A stretch of DNA of 64,000 nucleotides from Euleptes europaea (GCF_029931775.1 NC_079312.1:7509821-7573820); one strand, 5' to 3'; positions 1 to 11,069 are shown, numbered from the stretch's first letter. A program made the numbers and translations. The notes: a model not told the origin generated them from the sequence alone.

Positions 1-108
1 CAGGAAGTCCAGGGTTGCTACACAGAGGAAGGAAATGACCAACCACCTCTGTTCTTCTCTGGCCGTAAAAGCTCTACGGGGTTGCCATAAATGCTGCAAC
101 TTTGCAGC
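1..108 (+). repeat. 5S-rRNA-derived SINE, 3' part (cut by window start)
   Basis: The sequence matches the body and BovB-like tail of the 5S-derived SINE seen whole at 3345-3560 (cagggttgctacacagagg, aaccacctctgtt, then a tail with gcaactt). The 5S-like head lies outside the window. Confidence 0.65.
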
Positions 109-377
109 TCCTTCCGCTCTTATGTTTTAGGCTCTTCCTATGGTCTTGCTGGGTTTTAAAAATTAATGCTGGATTTCTGACAGGTTTTCAGTGGTTGTGA
201 TTTTATTGGTATGGTGCTTTTATTTTGTTTAGCTTTGTAAGCTGCCTCAAGCAAGATGGATGGATAGGTGGCATAGAACTCTTCCAAATACATAGATAAT
301 ATTTCCAGTTAGGCAAATGGGTTTTCTTGTACTGGCTCTTTGTTGATCTCTTGGGCTGAATGGGGAGGTAGGTTGGT

Positions 378-618
378 TCTTTAATTTTATTTATTTACTT
401 CGTTTATAAACTGCCTTATTCCCCAATGAGGACCCCAAACAGCTTACATTGTATCCCTCTCCTCCATTTTATTCTCACAACAACCCTGTGAGGTAGATCT
501 AGCTGAGACTGTATGACTGGCTCATGGTCATTCAAGGTCTGTGGCAGAGTGAGGATTCAAACAAGGATCTCCCAAATCCTAGTCTGACACTTTAACTACT
601 ACACACCACTGTCTCTCT
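378..618 (-). repeat. tRNA-derived SINE (family with TTATTTATTT tail)
   Basis: Read on the minus strand it starts with a tRNA-like head and ends in an A/T-rich tail (ttatttatttacttcg on the plus strand). The same family is at 41265-41470. Positions 110-375 just before it show nothing I recognise. Confidence 0.55.
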
Positions 619-734
619 TATAAAAGGTTGCTGCCACCTGGAGAAGAAGAATAGGGGTGGTGGTGAAGGGAAAGCAGAGATTAGAAGGCCAGACATCTTG
701 GTGAAAAGGAAAAAAGGAAGAGTAGAAGAAGAAA

Positions 735-978
735 AAGAGTTGGTTTTCACCTTCTTTTCTCTACAGTAAAAAGCCTCAAAGTGGCTTACAGTCACCTTCC
801 CTCTCCTCCCGCCCCCCGCAACAGGTACCTTGTGAGGTAGGTGGGGTCTGAGAGAGTTCGAAGGGAACTGTGACTAGCCCAAGGTAACCCAGCAGACTTC
901 ATATGGAGAACTGTAGAAACAAACCTGGTTCGCCAGATTAGAGGCTGCCACTCTTAACCACTATACCACACTGGTATC
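735..978 (-). repeat. tRNA-derived SINE (GTGGTTAAGAG family)
   Basis: On the minus strand the head reads GTGGTATAGTGGTTAAGAG (A box), followed by a degenerate B box, the TCACAGTTCCC body and the AAAACCAACTC tail. Other copies are at 12130-12355, 13250-13555, 26972-27266, 49113-49392 and 55290-55469. Confidence 0.7.
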
Positions 979-1126
979 TGTTTAGCACACCCTGTTTGGG
1001 CATTTCTAGATCAAACCCAGTTTCTTGGACCCAACCAGGAAGACAGATTCAAATTCTGCAAAGAAGAATACTACTAAATGTCTGTGAAGTTAAAAAATCT
1101 TTCCTTCTCCTTTTTCTCCCTTACAG

Positions 1127-1209
1127 CCCGTGGAAGAGCACTGAGATCACATTCCAGATTCTTTCCTCTTTGGGGTGGAGTGGAAAGGGTTGCGATGGAT
1201 CCTGCTCAG
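1127..1209 (+). CDS. Zinc-finger gene 1, start exon (MDPAQ)
   Basis: A pyrimidine-rich acceptor (tttctcccttacag) precedes the exon and a donor (gtaagg) follows at 1210. Coding starts at the ATG at 1195 and gives MDPAQ, the short N-terminus typical of reptilian KRAB zinc-finger proteins. It ends in phase 0, matching the KRAB exon at 4952. The acceptor implies a further 5' noncoding exon and the promoter upstream, possibly beyond the window. Positions 1127-1194 would be 5' UTR. The call rests on splice signals and phase; no transcript evidence is available. Confidence 0.7.
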
Positions 1210-1299
1210 GTAAGGAATGAATTATCGGGGAAGTATATGTGGAACACCTCAGGCTCCTCTTCCTTGTGTACAGGACTTGAGTGAGTCTCTCTTTTGTGA

Positions 1300-1482
1300 G
1301 TGTGTGTGTAAAATGTCATCAAGTTGCAGCCAGTCTATGGCAACCTTGTAGTCTCACCATAGATTTGTACAAGGGCAGTATGATAGCATCAGTTTTATTA
1401 TCTGTTCCTTGTCTAATTATAGCCAGCATGGAATTTGCCTTTTTTACAGCAGCCACACACTGGGTTGACATTTCCCCCCTTC
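1300..1482 (-). repeat. BovB tail fragment followed by CR1 fragment
   Basis: Positions 1310-1345 resemble the BovB 3' terminus (gtcatcaagttgcagcc). Positions 1345-1482 match the minus strand of the CR1 reverse-transcriptase region also seen at 44265-44400 (atagatttgtacaagggcag). Both lie in intron 1 of gene 1. Confidence 0.55.
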
Positions 1483-1731
1483 CTACAGTAACACTGACGA
1501 AGTGAGCTCTGACTCACAAACACTTCTGCCTGGAGTAAACGTTGTTAATCCTTAGGGTGCCCTTGGACTCCTGTTTTATTTTGCTGCAAAATACTAACTT
1601 GGCTATCCCTCTAGGATGGTCTTTTTCCTTTGCTTCTGTAGTGACAAATAATCAAAGCTGCCTGTTGACCATCTGTCAGGACAGAAGATTAGGGAGGCCA
1701 GGCAACTAGTTAGTTACATAGTCAATGGTGG

Positions 1732-1937
1732 TGAAAGTGCTGTCAAGTTGCAGCTGATTTAGGGCAATCCTGCAGGGATTTCAAGGCAAGAGGTGTTCAG
1801 AGGTGGTTTGCCATTGCATGCCTCTGCATAGCAACCCTGGACTTCCTTGGTAGTCTCCCATCCAAGCACAAAGTAGGGCTGACTCTGCTTAGCTTCTGAG
1901 ATCTGACTTGATCGAGCTAGCCTGAGCCATCCAGTCA
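1732..1937 (-). repeat. 5S-rRNA-derived SINE with BovB-like tail
   Basis: The minus strand carries 5S internal-promoter-like sequence (complement of tgcttagcttctgagatctg) and ends in a BovB-like tail (gctgtcaagttgcagctga on the plus strand). It lies in intron 1 of gene 1. Confidence 0.75.
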
Positions 1938-1939
1938 AT

Positions 1940-2695
1940 ATAATCATTAGACTGCCTACTATTTGAATGTGGCTGCTTCCTGCTCAATATTCCTTGAAGT
2001 GGCATTTGGGTGTGTGTGTGGCTAACAGCACTGGCTGGAGAGCCAGGCAGAGCTCCTTGTTTCTTGGTTCTGTAAGAGTCACGGTCACACAACAGCACCT
2101 TCCTTAACAAAGCTCTGATAAATGCCCTGCAGCCCTCTTCTACTTCTCTCCCTTCCCAATTCACGCACAAAGCTGAGCTGCTCATATGGGTCGGTTGCTT
2201 GGCTTCAGAATAGGGTTGCCAGGTCTCTCTCGGCAACCATTGGGAGCTTTTGGAAGGTAGGTACAGGGGGTAGCGATCCGCAGCCCTGCACAATGGCCCC
2301 AGAAGCACCAGCATTGCACTGGAGGCATGCTCTAGCACTTGCTCCAAAACTCTATGGTTTCCATACAGTTTTGGGGAGAATGATAGAACATCCCCTCTGT
2401 GTGATGCCGGTACTTCCGCATCATGCCGGAAATGTTGTCAGCACACAAGAATGCAGATACCCCCCCCACACACACACACACTTTTTGGCTGCCCTGCTTC
2501 TCCCAGCCAAACAGCTGAGTGTTGGTGGGCAGAGGCAGGAAGCACTGGGAGATTGCCTGCCATTAGTAGGGTTACCTGGGACCCCTACTTCAGAAAGAAA
2601 ATGGAGGTGGGCAAAACACTGTTACAGAGGCGCAGGTCTAGAATTGCCAGCTAGGCTGGATTTTGTGTGGAGCTCATGGCTTACAGAGGTTTAGT
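1940..2695. other. Intron stretch with no recognised element
   Basis: No repeat or exon is recognised. There is a C-run and a short (CA)n tract near 2460-2480. Open frames here have no splice context or protein similarity I can see. Confidence 0.4.
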
Positions 2696-2699
2696 AAAA

Positions 2700-3145
2700 T
2701 TATTGATGGGGTGGAGAAAGTGGACAGAGAACTTTTTCTCCTTCTCTGTTAATAGTAGAAATCAGGGGCACCCAATGAAGCTAGTAGATTCAGGATGGAC
2801 CAAAGGAAATACTACAAGGAGTGACTAAAAGGTGGAATTTGCTGCTAGCAGGTGAAGTGATGGCTATAAGCATAGATGGTTTTAAAAGGGGGTTAGGAAG
2901 AGTTATGGAGGAAGTCTAATCAGAGGCTACTAGCCATGGTGACTGAAGGGAACCTCCATATCAAGAGGCAATAAATCCCAAAATATCACTGCCAGGGGGT
3001 AACATCTGGGAGGGCCTCGACTTCTATTTGCTGTTTGCCCAGCTCTCTGTAGTAAGTGGTTGGGCCACTGCATGAGACAGGATGCTGCCCTAGATGGACC
3101 ACTGGTCTAATCCAGCAGGGCTCCTCTTCTTTCCTTATCACTCAT
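2700..3145 (+). repeat. CR1 LINE, 3' region
   Basis: The sequence resembles the CR1 C-terminal and 3' UTR segment, including gctgccctagatggaccact and ctggtctaatccagcaggg, seen in other CR1 copies here. It lies in intron 1 of gene 1. Confidence 0.6.
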
Positions 3146-3344
3146 GGTATTGAATATTAGGAAGGTGCAAGCTTGTGTCTCAAGATATGTTTTCATTCTT
3201 ATGCCTTTTAAGTCTCCTCCCCCCTTCACCATGTTGTGAATGCAAACACAACTTCATCTTATCTTCTTAATAAAAGGGACAGTGGAAGTAGCCAGGGCCA
3301 TTTTTGCAAGGTCTGTTTAATTAATTGGTCACTAGCCCTTACCT

Positions 3345-3560
3345 GGACGGCCCAGGCTAGCCTGATCTCGTCAGATCTCAGAAGCTAAGCAGGGTCAGCC
3401 CTGGTTAGTATTTGGATTGGGGACCACCAATGAATACCAGGGTTGCTGTGCAGAGGAAGGCACTGGTAAACCACCTCTGTTAGTCTCTTGCCATAAAACC
3501 CCAAAAAGGGGTCGCTGTAAGTCGGCTGCAACTTGAAGGCACTTTACACACACAGAGTTC
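3345..3560 (+). repeat. 5S-rRNA-derived SINE, nearly complete
   Basis: The head contains 5S rRNA-like sequence (gatctcgtcagatctcagaa, gctaagcagggtcagccctg, ggttagtatttggat), covering the internal promoter. The body follows (gttgctgtgcagaggaagg), then a BovB-like 3' end (aagtcggctgcaacttgaag, then acacaca). It is a retroposed SINE, not a 5S gene, because the 5S part is truncated and fused to the tail. Confidence 0.85.
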
Positions 3561-3647
3561 TGGCACCGCTGTAAAGTTGAATGATGGCAAGGAACCTTTT
3601 TGAGTCCATCATTTGTTTCCGCTGAGTGTATTCTGTGATAACACATG

Positions 3648-3858
3648 AACACATGAAGCTGCCTTATACTGAATCAGACCCTTCGTCCATCAAAGTCAGT
3701 ATTGTCTACTCAGACTGGCAGCGGCTCTCCAAGGTCTCAGGCAGAGAGGTCTTTCACATCACCTACTCGCCTAATCCCTTTAACTGAAGATGCCAGGGAT
3801 TGAACCTGGGACCTTTTGCATGCCAAGCAGATGCTCTACCTCTGAGCCACAGCCTCAC
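3648..3858 (-). repeat. tRNA-derived SINE (TGTGGCTCAGAGGTAGAGC family)
   Basis: The minus strand begins TGTGGCTCAGAGGTAGAGC (A box), has GGTTCAATCCC (B box) and ends in GCAGCTTCATGTGTTC. Plus-strand copies lie at 4530, 20440 and 51420. Confidence 0.8.
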
Positions 3859-4177
3859 AGTATGTGTTTGTAGAGTGGTTCACTGGTTTTGATCCTGTTA
3901 CGTATATGATTTATATAACTTTATGGCCTGCCTTGTGCTGCTCTGAGAGAAAGGCCGATTTAAAAATCCTTAAATAAATGCAGGCTGGTTTCCAACACCA
4001 CCTAGCTGAGCATTGAGACTGAGCTCTCTCAGCTGAACGCCCGCCTGCTTCCTTGTTTCAGACCCCTTCTCAATCCAAACATTGTTTGTGAATTCAATGC
4101 TAAAAGCAGGTCCCCAAATACCCCAACACTGACGAGGAAACTTTCCCTCTGCAAGAAAATGAGTCTGGACATAATCA

Positions 4178-4378
4178 TAATTGTGTGCCATCAAGTTGCA
4201 ACTGACTCATAGCGACCCCAGCACCATGGGGTATTCAAGGCAAGAAATGAGCAGAGGTGGTTACCATTGCCTTCCGCTGCATAGCAACCCCAGTCTTCCT
4301 TGGTCTCCCATCCAAGTGCTAATTTAGGCCTTACCCTCCAAGATCCAATGAGATCAGGCTGGGATGGACATGCTCATG
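4178..4378 (-). repeat. 5S-rRNA-derived SINE, diverged
   Basis: The minus-strand copy has a BovB-like tail (gtgccatcaagttgcaactg on plus) and a degraded 5S head (ccaatgagatcaggctggga). It is more diverged than the copy at 3345. Confidence 0.7.
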
Positions 4379-4529
4379 GGTATTTTGTCCTTAGATTCCT
4401 TTTTTTGAAAGGCTTATTTTCCTGTGGGGAAAAAAAACTCTGCAGATGCTCAAAGACAATCAGCTCAGGACAGGTAGAGGGGAAAAAATATTTGACGAGG
4501 TTCCTTCACAGCCTCTGGCCCAATATTTA

Positions 4530-4745
4530 GGGGAGGGGGTGTGGCTCGAGAGGAGAGCATCTGCTTTGCACTCAGAGGGTCCCAGGTTCAATCCCTGGCA
4601 TCTCCAGCTAAAGAAGGGCCACGCAGTGGGTGATGTGAAAGGCCTCTACTAAAGGCCTTGGAGAGCTGCCATCAGTCTGAGTAGACAAGACTGACCCTGA
4701 TAGACCGGTGGTCTGATTAAGTATACAGCTGCTTCATGCGGGCAT
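4530..4745 (+). repeat. tRNA-derived SINE
   Basis: An A-box-like segment (ggtgtggctcgagaggagag), a B box (GGTTCAATCCC) and the body (ggagagctgccatcagtctg) identify the same family as 3648-3858, inserted in the opposite direction. Confidence 0.75.
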
Positions 4746-4951
4746 ATGAGATTGAGATTTGACAAATGGGCTGGCCAGGTTTCCCTTTTAGTTGGATAAA
4801 TGCCGACCCGCCATGAAGCCTTGATCCCGCAGGGAAATATCCAGTTACCTCCCCTTTTCACCTTTCAGGTGGTGAGCAGAAGTCTGTGTGTTGAGAGGGG
4901 GATTATTTGGAATGATAAATAATGTGGTTTCTTCTCCCCCTCTCCCAAAAG

Positions 4952-5072
4952 CTGGTGACCTTTGAGGAGGTGGCTGTGTGTTTCACCAAGGGAGGACTGG
5001 CTCTGCCAAACTTGAACCAAAGCACTCTTCACAGGAATGTGACGGGAAATGCTGAGGATGTGTCATCTCTTG
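4952..5072 (+). CDS. Zinc-finger gene 1, KRAB-A exon (degenerate box)
   Basis: The acceptor (ctcccaaaag) and donor (gtatgg at 5073) bound a 121-nt exon entering in phase 0 and leaving in phase 1, which fits both the start exon at 1195 and the finger exon at 7263. The product starts LVTFEEVAVCF and ends EDVSSLG, clearly a KRAB-A box. The centre has decayed: the acidic-Trp segment (EEEW in the other boxes here) reads TKGGL, the LDP motif reads LPN, and the VMEEN segment reads VTGN, one codon shorter. KRAB boxes recruit TRIM28 for heterochromatin silencing; from known mutants the altered positions matter, so weak or absent TRIM28 binding is inferred. Confidence 0.7.
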
Positions 5073-5139
5073 GTATGGTTCCTTTTGCTCCTATTCAATA
5101 TTTGACAAGGGTTTTTATTGTTGCTGTTGCTATTACTGT

Positions 5140-5330
5140 CAGGGTTCATAAGATCCTAAGAAAAGCCATGGTGGATCAGACCAAGGCCCATCAAGTCTGT
5201 TCACACAGTGGCCAACCAGGTGCCTCTAAGAAGCCCGCAAACAAGAGACTGCATCAGCACCTAATATAATAGGCATGCTCCTCTGATACTAAAGAGAATA
5301 GGTGTGCATCATGACTAGTATTCCACAGAC
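5140..5330 (-). repeat. CR1 LINE, 3' UTR fragment
   Basis: This matches the plus-strand text of the CR1 copy at 43620-43815 (ggatcagaccaaggcccatc, agtggccaaccaggtgcctc, gtgtgcatcatgactagta), so the element points to the minus strand. Confidence 0.7.
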
Positions 5331-5599
5331 CGGCCTGCTGTGCCCTGCTCTTGAAGCCTAGACCTTGGTTTGACTGGACCCATTTTACAAAAAAAGTTCA
5401 AAATCCAATTTTGGGGAGATGAAAATCTTGCGAAGTCGGTCGCTTATCATGTTTGAGATCACAAGTGGAGACAAGACCTGTTACTCCTAAGTACATTTTA
5501 TTTACTTATTAAAGAACTTCCCCACTTGAGGAGGTCTACAGTAAAAACAAATATTAGCCCTAATTCTATACCTGAAATTCAAAAACGGTGTCATATCAT

Positions 5600-6042
5600 T
5601 GGTTCTTGTAGGTTATCCGGGCTGTGTAACCATGGTCTTGGTATTTTCTTTCCTGACGTTTCGCCAGCAGCTGTGGCCGGCATCTTCAGAGGAGGAACAC
5701 TGAAGGACAGTGTCTCTCAGTGTCAAGTGTGTAGGAAGAGTAATATATAGTCAGAAAGGGGTTGGGTTTGAGCTGAATCATTGTCCTGCAAAAAGTATCC
5801 AAGGTAATGTGCTAACCATTGTCCTGTAAGTATCAAGATAATGTGCTAATGAGGGTGTGGTATGTTAATATGGAACCATTGTATCCTGAAGTGATCTGTT
5901 AATGTGTGAAATCCAAAGCTAATCCGCATGGCTGTTGTTGACTGTAGTCTTTGTTAGTCTTTGTTAGGTTTTCAGGACAGGAAGCCAAGCCTTATTCATT
6001 CTTAAACTCTCTTCTTTTCTGTTAAAGTTGTGCTGATGTTTT
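5600..6042 (-). mobile_element. Penelope-like element, 3'/terminal-repeat fragment
   Basis: About 440 bp aligns with 36984-37412 of the coding Penelope-like copy. It starts with ggttcttgtaggttatccgg and runs through gacagtgtctctcagtgtca. It contains the hammerhead-like core (minus strand, 5651-5694) and stops before the GIY-YIG coding part. Confidence 0.8.
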
Positions 6043-6119
6043 TTTTTTTGCATTTCCCCCCGGAAAGGGAGCTTTATCCTAGGCTAAAACAACATGGAAC
6101 ATTCTATATTAACATATTA

Positions 6120-6280
6120 CTCACATCCCGCCATTGGGAGAACTGACCATTGATTCCTACTGTCTGCTTCCTATTTTTCAGCCAGCTCTCGATCCATAAG
6201 AGGACTTGTCCTCTTATCCCATGACTATGAAGTTTGCTTAGCAGTTTTTGGTGGGGGACTTTGTCAAAAGCTTTTTGTTA
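6120..6280 (-). repeat. CR1 LINE reverse-transcriptase fragment
   Basis: The text (tcttcctatttttcagcc, agctctcgatccataagagg, ctttgtcaaaagctttttg) is typical of the minus strand of the CR1 RT domain. It lies in intron 2 of gene 1. The rest of 6045-7262 holds no exon I can support, apart from a short fragment of a common reptile repeat at about 6990-7075 (gtgagctttgacccatgaaa). Confidence 0.5.
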
Positions 6281-7262
6281 TCCTATGTCTCTGAAGCAGT
6301 TTACAGAAGATACTATATTCCAGGTCACAGACATGCACGTCTTGAGACCACTCCAATGAGACCACCTCTTAAGTGGCCAAATTCTATGCTGAGACCTTGT
6401 CCACAAGAAAGCAGATATTCCAAACATTTTAATAATGTTTACGTATAATTAATTTCAGCCCAATAAGGTTATTAATTTTAATCTCTGTATATTAATTTTA
6501 TATTTTAATGTAAATTGTGCTGCTAAACTGATGTTGACTGATCGTGTGATCATAATAAATGTTGATTGACATGTCTTGAGAACATCCAGCTACCTGAGAT
6601 TCAATTTACTTCTCTATTTTGGCCTTCCAGTGGAATTTGAAGACCTGTTTATTCCAGAAGGCCTTTGGCATACTGGTTGTTGCCATTCTAATTTCTTTCT
6701 ACGGGTGGTGCTGGTTTGATATTCGTTAAGGTGATTCCACAGTTTTATATCAACTGTGACTGCTTCTGATCTGATAGCTGCTTGCTTGAGTTATGCTGTG
6801 ATTTTTTTAAAAACTGTTTCAGATGGGCATGTTTTCTGTTTGTGATTTAGTGTAAGCTATTTGGGGAGGGTTTTTCCCCTTTTTTTGGAAACAAAGGTGG
6901 GGTGAAACAAACAAAATGCCTACTAAATTTGTCAAAAACTCTAAGAATTCAGAGAGAGGCCTTCCCTCACCCCACTAGTTAATTCTCCAAGTGAATCTAA
7001 CTAAGTGAGCTTTGACCCATGAAAGTTTATACCCAGGTCTCTAAGGTGCTACTGGGCTCAAATTTTGTTCTCTATAGCTATGTGAAGGTTTGTTCTCTAT
7101 AGCTATCAAAGCTGCCTCTTTCCTATGGAAAGGTTGGAAATTAAACCGAAAGAGGGTGAGGAACCACAATCCACAATCTCCGCAGCAGTTAATTCAGTTT
7201 TATCAGAGGCCCCATGTTTTCTTTCAATAGCATTCTTAATCAGGATTCTCTCTTTATTTCAG

Positions 7263-9160
7263 CAGCTGATAGACAAGACAGTGAGGACTCAAGAATGCCC
7301 CATGAAGCTTCATCAGAAATGATCAAGGTAGAAGGAGAAGAAGAGGCCCTTGGGAATCAAGAGGAATTGAGAAAGCTGAAGGAAAGCCAAGCCCAAAACT
7401 GGAACATTATTGACCTTGGGGTTGATGTCCAGGCCGTTGGGATATCAGTCCAACAGGAAAATCACAAGGAAACAAGAATTGAGTGCCTAGTATGTGGGAA
7501 GACATTCAGTTCTAAATCAAACCTTAATACACATTTCAGAATCCACACTACGGAGAAACCATATAAGTGTTTGGAATGTGAAAAGAGCTTTAGTGACAGC
7601 CGCAGCCTTACTTTGCATCAAAGAATCCACACAGGAGAGAAACCCTATAAATGTTTGGAGTGTGGAAAGAGCTTCAGCCGCAGCACAACCCTTTCAACAC
7701 ATCAGAGAATCCACAGGGGTGAGAAACCATACAAATGCCTGGAGTGTGGAAAAAGCTTCAGTGATAGCACCAGCTTAAGTTCCCATCAAAGAATCCACAC
7801 AGGGGAGAAACCCTTTCACTGCTTGGTGTGTGGAAAGAGTTTTCCTTACAGTGCAAGCCTTACTACACATCAAAGAATTCACACAGGAGAGAAACCATAT
7901 AAATGCCAGGAGTGTGGAAAAGGCTTCAGTGATAGCACAAGTCTCAGTAGACATCAAAGAATTCACACAGGAGAGAAACCATATAAATGCCTGGAGTGTG
8001 GAAAAAGCTTCAGTGATAGCACAAACCTTCATTCACATCAGAGAACTCACACAGGGGAGAAACCGTATAAATGCTTGCAGTGTGGAAAATGCTTTGCTTA
8101 CAGTGCGACCCTTAGCAGACATCAGAGAATCCACACAGGAGAGAAGCCGTATAAATGCTTGGAGTGTGGAACGAGCTGCCGTGATAATGCAAGTCTTCGT
8201 TCACACCAACGGATACACACAGGTGAAAAACCATTTAAATGTCTAGAGTGTGGAAAGTGTTTTAGTCGGAGTGAACACCTTACTTCACATCAGAGAGTGC
8301 ATACAGGAGAAAAACCGTACAAATGCCAGGAATGCGGAATGAGCTTCAGTCACAGCTCAGCTCTCACTTCACATCAGAGAAACCACTCTGGGGACAAGCC
8401 CTATAAATGCCAGGAGTGTGGGAAGGGCTTCAGTCACAGCTCAGTCCTTACTTCACATCAGAGAAGCCACTCAGGGGACAAGCCATATAAATGCCTGGAG
8501 TGTGGAGAGAGTTTCAGTCACAGAGCGTACCTTAGTTCACATGAAAGAATTCACAAGCCGGAGAAACCATTTAAATGCTTGGAATGTGGAATGAGCTTTA
8601 GTCAGAGCCCAAGTTTTATTAGACATAAAAGGATCCACACAGGGGAGAAACCCTATAAATGCCTAGAGTGTGGAAAGAGCTTCAGTGTAAGCTCCAGTCT
8701 TACTTCCCATCGAAGAATGCATACTGGGGAGAAACCATTTAAATGCTTGGCATGTGGCATGAGCTTCAGCCAGAATTCAAACCTTAATTTACATCAGAGA
8801 ATCCATTCGGGGGACAAGCCATACAAATGCCTTCAGTGTGGGAAAAGCTTCAGCAATAGCACGCGCCTTAATTCCCATGAAAGAATCCACACTGGGGAGA
8901 AACCTTTTAAATGTTTGGAATGTGGAAAGCGCTTTAGGTGGAGCAAAGTCCTTACTAGGCATCAAAGAATCCACACCGGAGAGAAGCCCTTTAAATGCCT
9001 GGAGTGTGGAAAGAGCTTTGGGAGAAGCACGGACCTTTCTTCACATCAGAGGTTCCATACAGGAGAGAAACCATATAAATGTCTAAAATGTGGAAAGAGC
9101 TTCATGTGGAGCTCACACTTTACTGCCCATCGCCGAATGCATGCAGAAGAGAAACCATAA
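7263..9160 (+). CDS. Zinc-finger gene 1, terminal exon with 20 C2H2 fingers
   Basis: The acceptor (tctctttatttcag) gives an exon starting with two bases that complete a phase-1 codon from the KRAB exon. It runs open to TAA at 9158-9160. A spacer of about 73 residues precedes 20 tandem 28-residue C2H2 fingers (from about 7484), joined mostly by TGEKP linkers with a few SGDKP, HRGEKP and HKPEKP variants. All Cys and His ligands are present. Finger 9 has Cys in place of the core Phe (TSCRD). With the two upstream exons the protein would be 677 residues: a nuclear sequence-specific DNA-binding protein, possibly silencing transposons. The fingers look intact while the KRAB box has decayed. No orthologue name can be given. 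Confidence 0.92.
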
Positions 9161-9680
9161 TATAGTCAGTATGATAGAAGATACATAGATTGTATACATT
9201 ACTAGCTGGGAAAGACCTTTGGTGAGCACTCAGGCCTTACTAAATGCTAAGAAACCCGCTAGCAGAGAAACTGTAAACATACTCCATGTGTATTATGAAG
9301 ATTTTGTGATCAATCTGGTGTCATAGTGTTTGTAGTTTTTTTTGTTTGTAAGCCAGCTACAATGGTGGGATGCCATGTATGAAAATTAAAAGAATACAGG
9401 TTAGTGCTGCCACTGAGTTCAGTAAAAATCCAAAAAAGACAGACAGAGCAATCGTGGTCTCCAATTGTCTTATTTATCTTCTATTTCAGAAGCATACCCA
9501 GTTTTTGGAATGTGAAGGCAAAAGAACATTTGGTTGCTGTGGGGAAAAATGTAATTTATTCCACGTGACAATCCATATATGTTTCATCTATGCTTGGTCA
9601 AGGGTCATCTGTAAAAAAATATAAAAGTTAACCAATTCTCAAGAATGATACACATGAGGTCATGACACTCCAAGTATAAT
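9161..9680 (+). other. Probable 3' UTR and downstream spacer of gene 1
   Basis: No repeat is recognised. A possible weak polyadenylation signal ATTAAA is at 9385. The true transcript end cannot be read from sequence alone. Confidence 0.3.
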
Positions 9681-10031
9681 ATGGTTTATAATGCTCATGG
9701 GGAAAATATTGTTTAGGGTAGTTAGAACAAAATAGGACTGTGAAGAGCTCCAAAAGGATCTCTTCAAACTGGAGGAATGGGCATTAAAATGGCAAATGAA
9801 ATTCAATGTGAGCAAGTGCAAAGTGATGCTCACTGGGGCAAAAAATCCCAACTTCACATATACACTAATGGGATATGTGCTGGCAGCAACAAACCAAGAA
9901 AGGGATCTTGGGGTGGTCGTGGATAGCTCAATGAAGATGTCAACCCAGTGTGCGGCTGCTGTGAAAAAAGCAAATTCCATGCTGTCCATAATTAGACAAG
10001 GAATAGAGAATAAAACTGCTGCTATCATACT

Positions 10032-10350
10032 AGGTAAAAGGTAACGTTCCCCTGTGCAAGCAGCGGGTCATTCCTGACCCATGGGGTGAAGTCACATTCC
10101 AACGTTTTCTAGGCAGACTTTGTTTACAGGGTGGTTTGCCAGTGCCTTCCCCAATCATCTTCCCTTTACCCCCAGCAAGTTGGGTACTCATTTTACCGAC
10201 CTTGGAAGGATGGATGGCTGAGTCAACCTTGAGCCAGCTACCTGATACCAACTTCTGTTGGGATTGAACTCAGGTCGATCCCTTGATCGTAAGCAAAGCT
10301 TGGACTGCAGTACTGCGGCTTAGCACTCTGCGCCACGGAGCTCATATCAT
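10032..10350 (-). repeat. tRNA-derived SINE inserted in CR1, with target duplication
   Basis: The minus-strand head is GAGCTCCGTGGCGCAGAGTG (A box), with GAGTTCAATCCC (B box). The 11-bp duplication gctatcatact lies at 10021-10031 and 10351-10361, and CR1 reads on either side, so the SINE is younger than the CR1 copy. Confidence 0.85.
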
Positions 10351-10697
10351 GCTATCATACTGCTCTTGTACAAATCTATGGTGAGTCCACACTTGGTATA
10401 CTGTGTACAGTTCTGGTCACCACACCTCAAAAAGGATATTGCAGAGCTTGAGAAGGTGCAGAAACGAGCAACCAAAATGATCAGGGGACTAGAGGAACTG
10501 CCCTATGAGGAGCAATTAAAACGCTTAGGGCTGTTTAGCTTGGAAAGAAGGTGGTTAAGGGGAGACATGATAGAGGTCTATAAAATTATGCACAGTATGG
10601 AGAGTGGACAGGGAGAAGCTTTCCTTCTTTCATAATACTAGAACGCAGGGTCATCTGCTGAAGCTGGAAGGTGAGAGATTCAAAACAGATAAAAGGA

Positions 10698-11069
10698 ATT
10701 GAGCGGGTGTAGAGGAGAGTGACGAAGATGATAAGGGGCCTGGAGACCAAGCCCTGTGAGGAAAGGTTAAGGGAGTTGGGAATGTTTAGTCTGGAGAAGA
10801 GAAAATTGAGGGGGGACATGTTGGCAGCAGAGGATAGGACTCACAATAATGGGTTTAAATTGAGATACTGGCTGGATATTAGGGAAAAAATTTTTTACAG
10901 TAAGAGTTGTTTGACAGTAGAATCAGCTACCTAGGGTGGTGGTGAGCTCCCCCTCACTGGCAGTCTTTAAGCAGAGGCTGGACAAATACTTGTCAGGGAT
11001 GCTCTAGGCTGATCTTGCACTGAGCAGAGGGGTTGGACTAGATGGCCTGTATGGCCCCTTCCAACTCTT
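10698..11069 (+). repeat. CR1 3' fragment nested in another CR1
   Basis: The host CR1 reads up to aaaacagataaaag and resumes at gtattttttcacacaacaca. Between them lies a separate CR1 3' end ([20 protein letters not shown], then ggttggactagatggcctgt) ending in GATTCTATAA, the usual CR1 3' terminus. Confidence 0.75.

Noticed and set aside
2122-2694. 190-codon open frame in intron 1 of gene 1
   Set aside because: No similarity, no splice context, and it crosses a (CA)n tract; probably chance.
3345-3420. 5S rRNA gene
   Set aside because: Only part of 5S is present, fused to a SINE body and BovB-like tail, with other copies nearby.
7125-7262. Possible extra coding exon of gene 1 (frame starting MERLEIKPKEGEE)
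   Set aside because: No acceptor/donor pair with matching phase; the KRAB exon already fits 7263 directly.
7494-9086. Out-of-frame and antisense frames over the finger exons (also 41650-43251)
   Set aside because: They are shadows of the 84-bp finger repeat in other frames.
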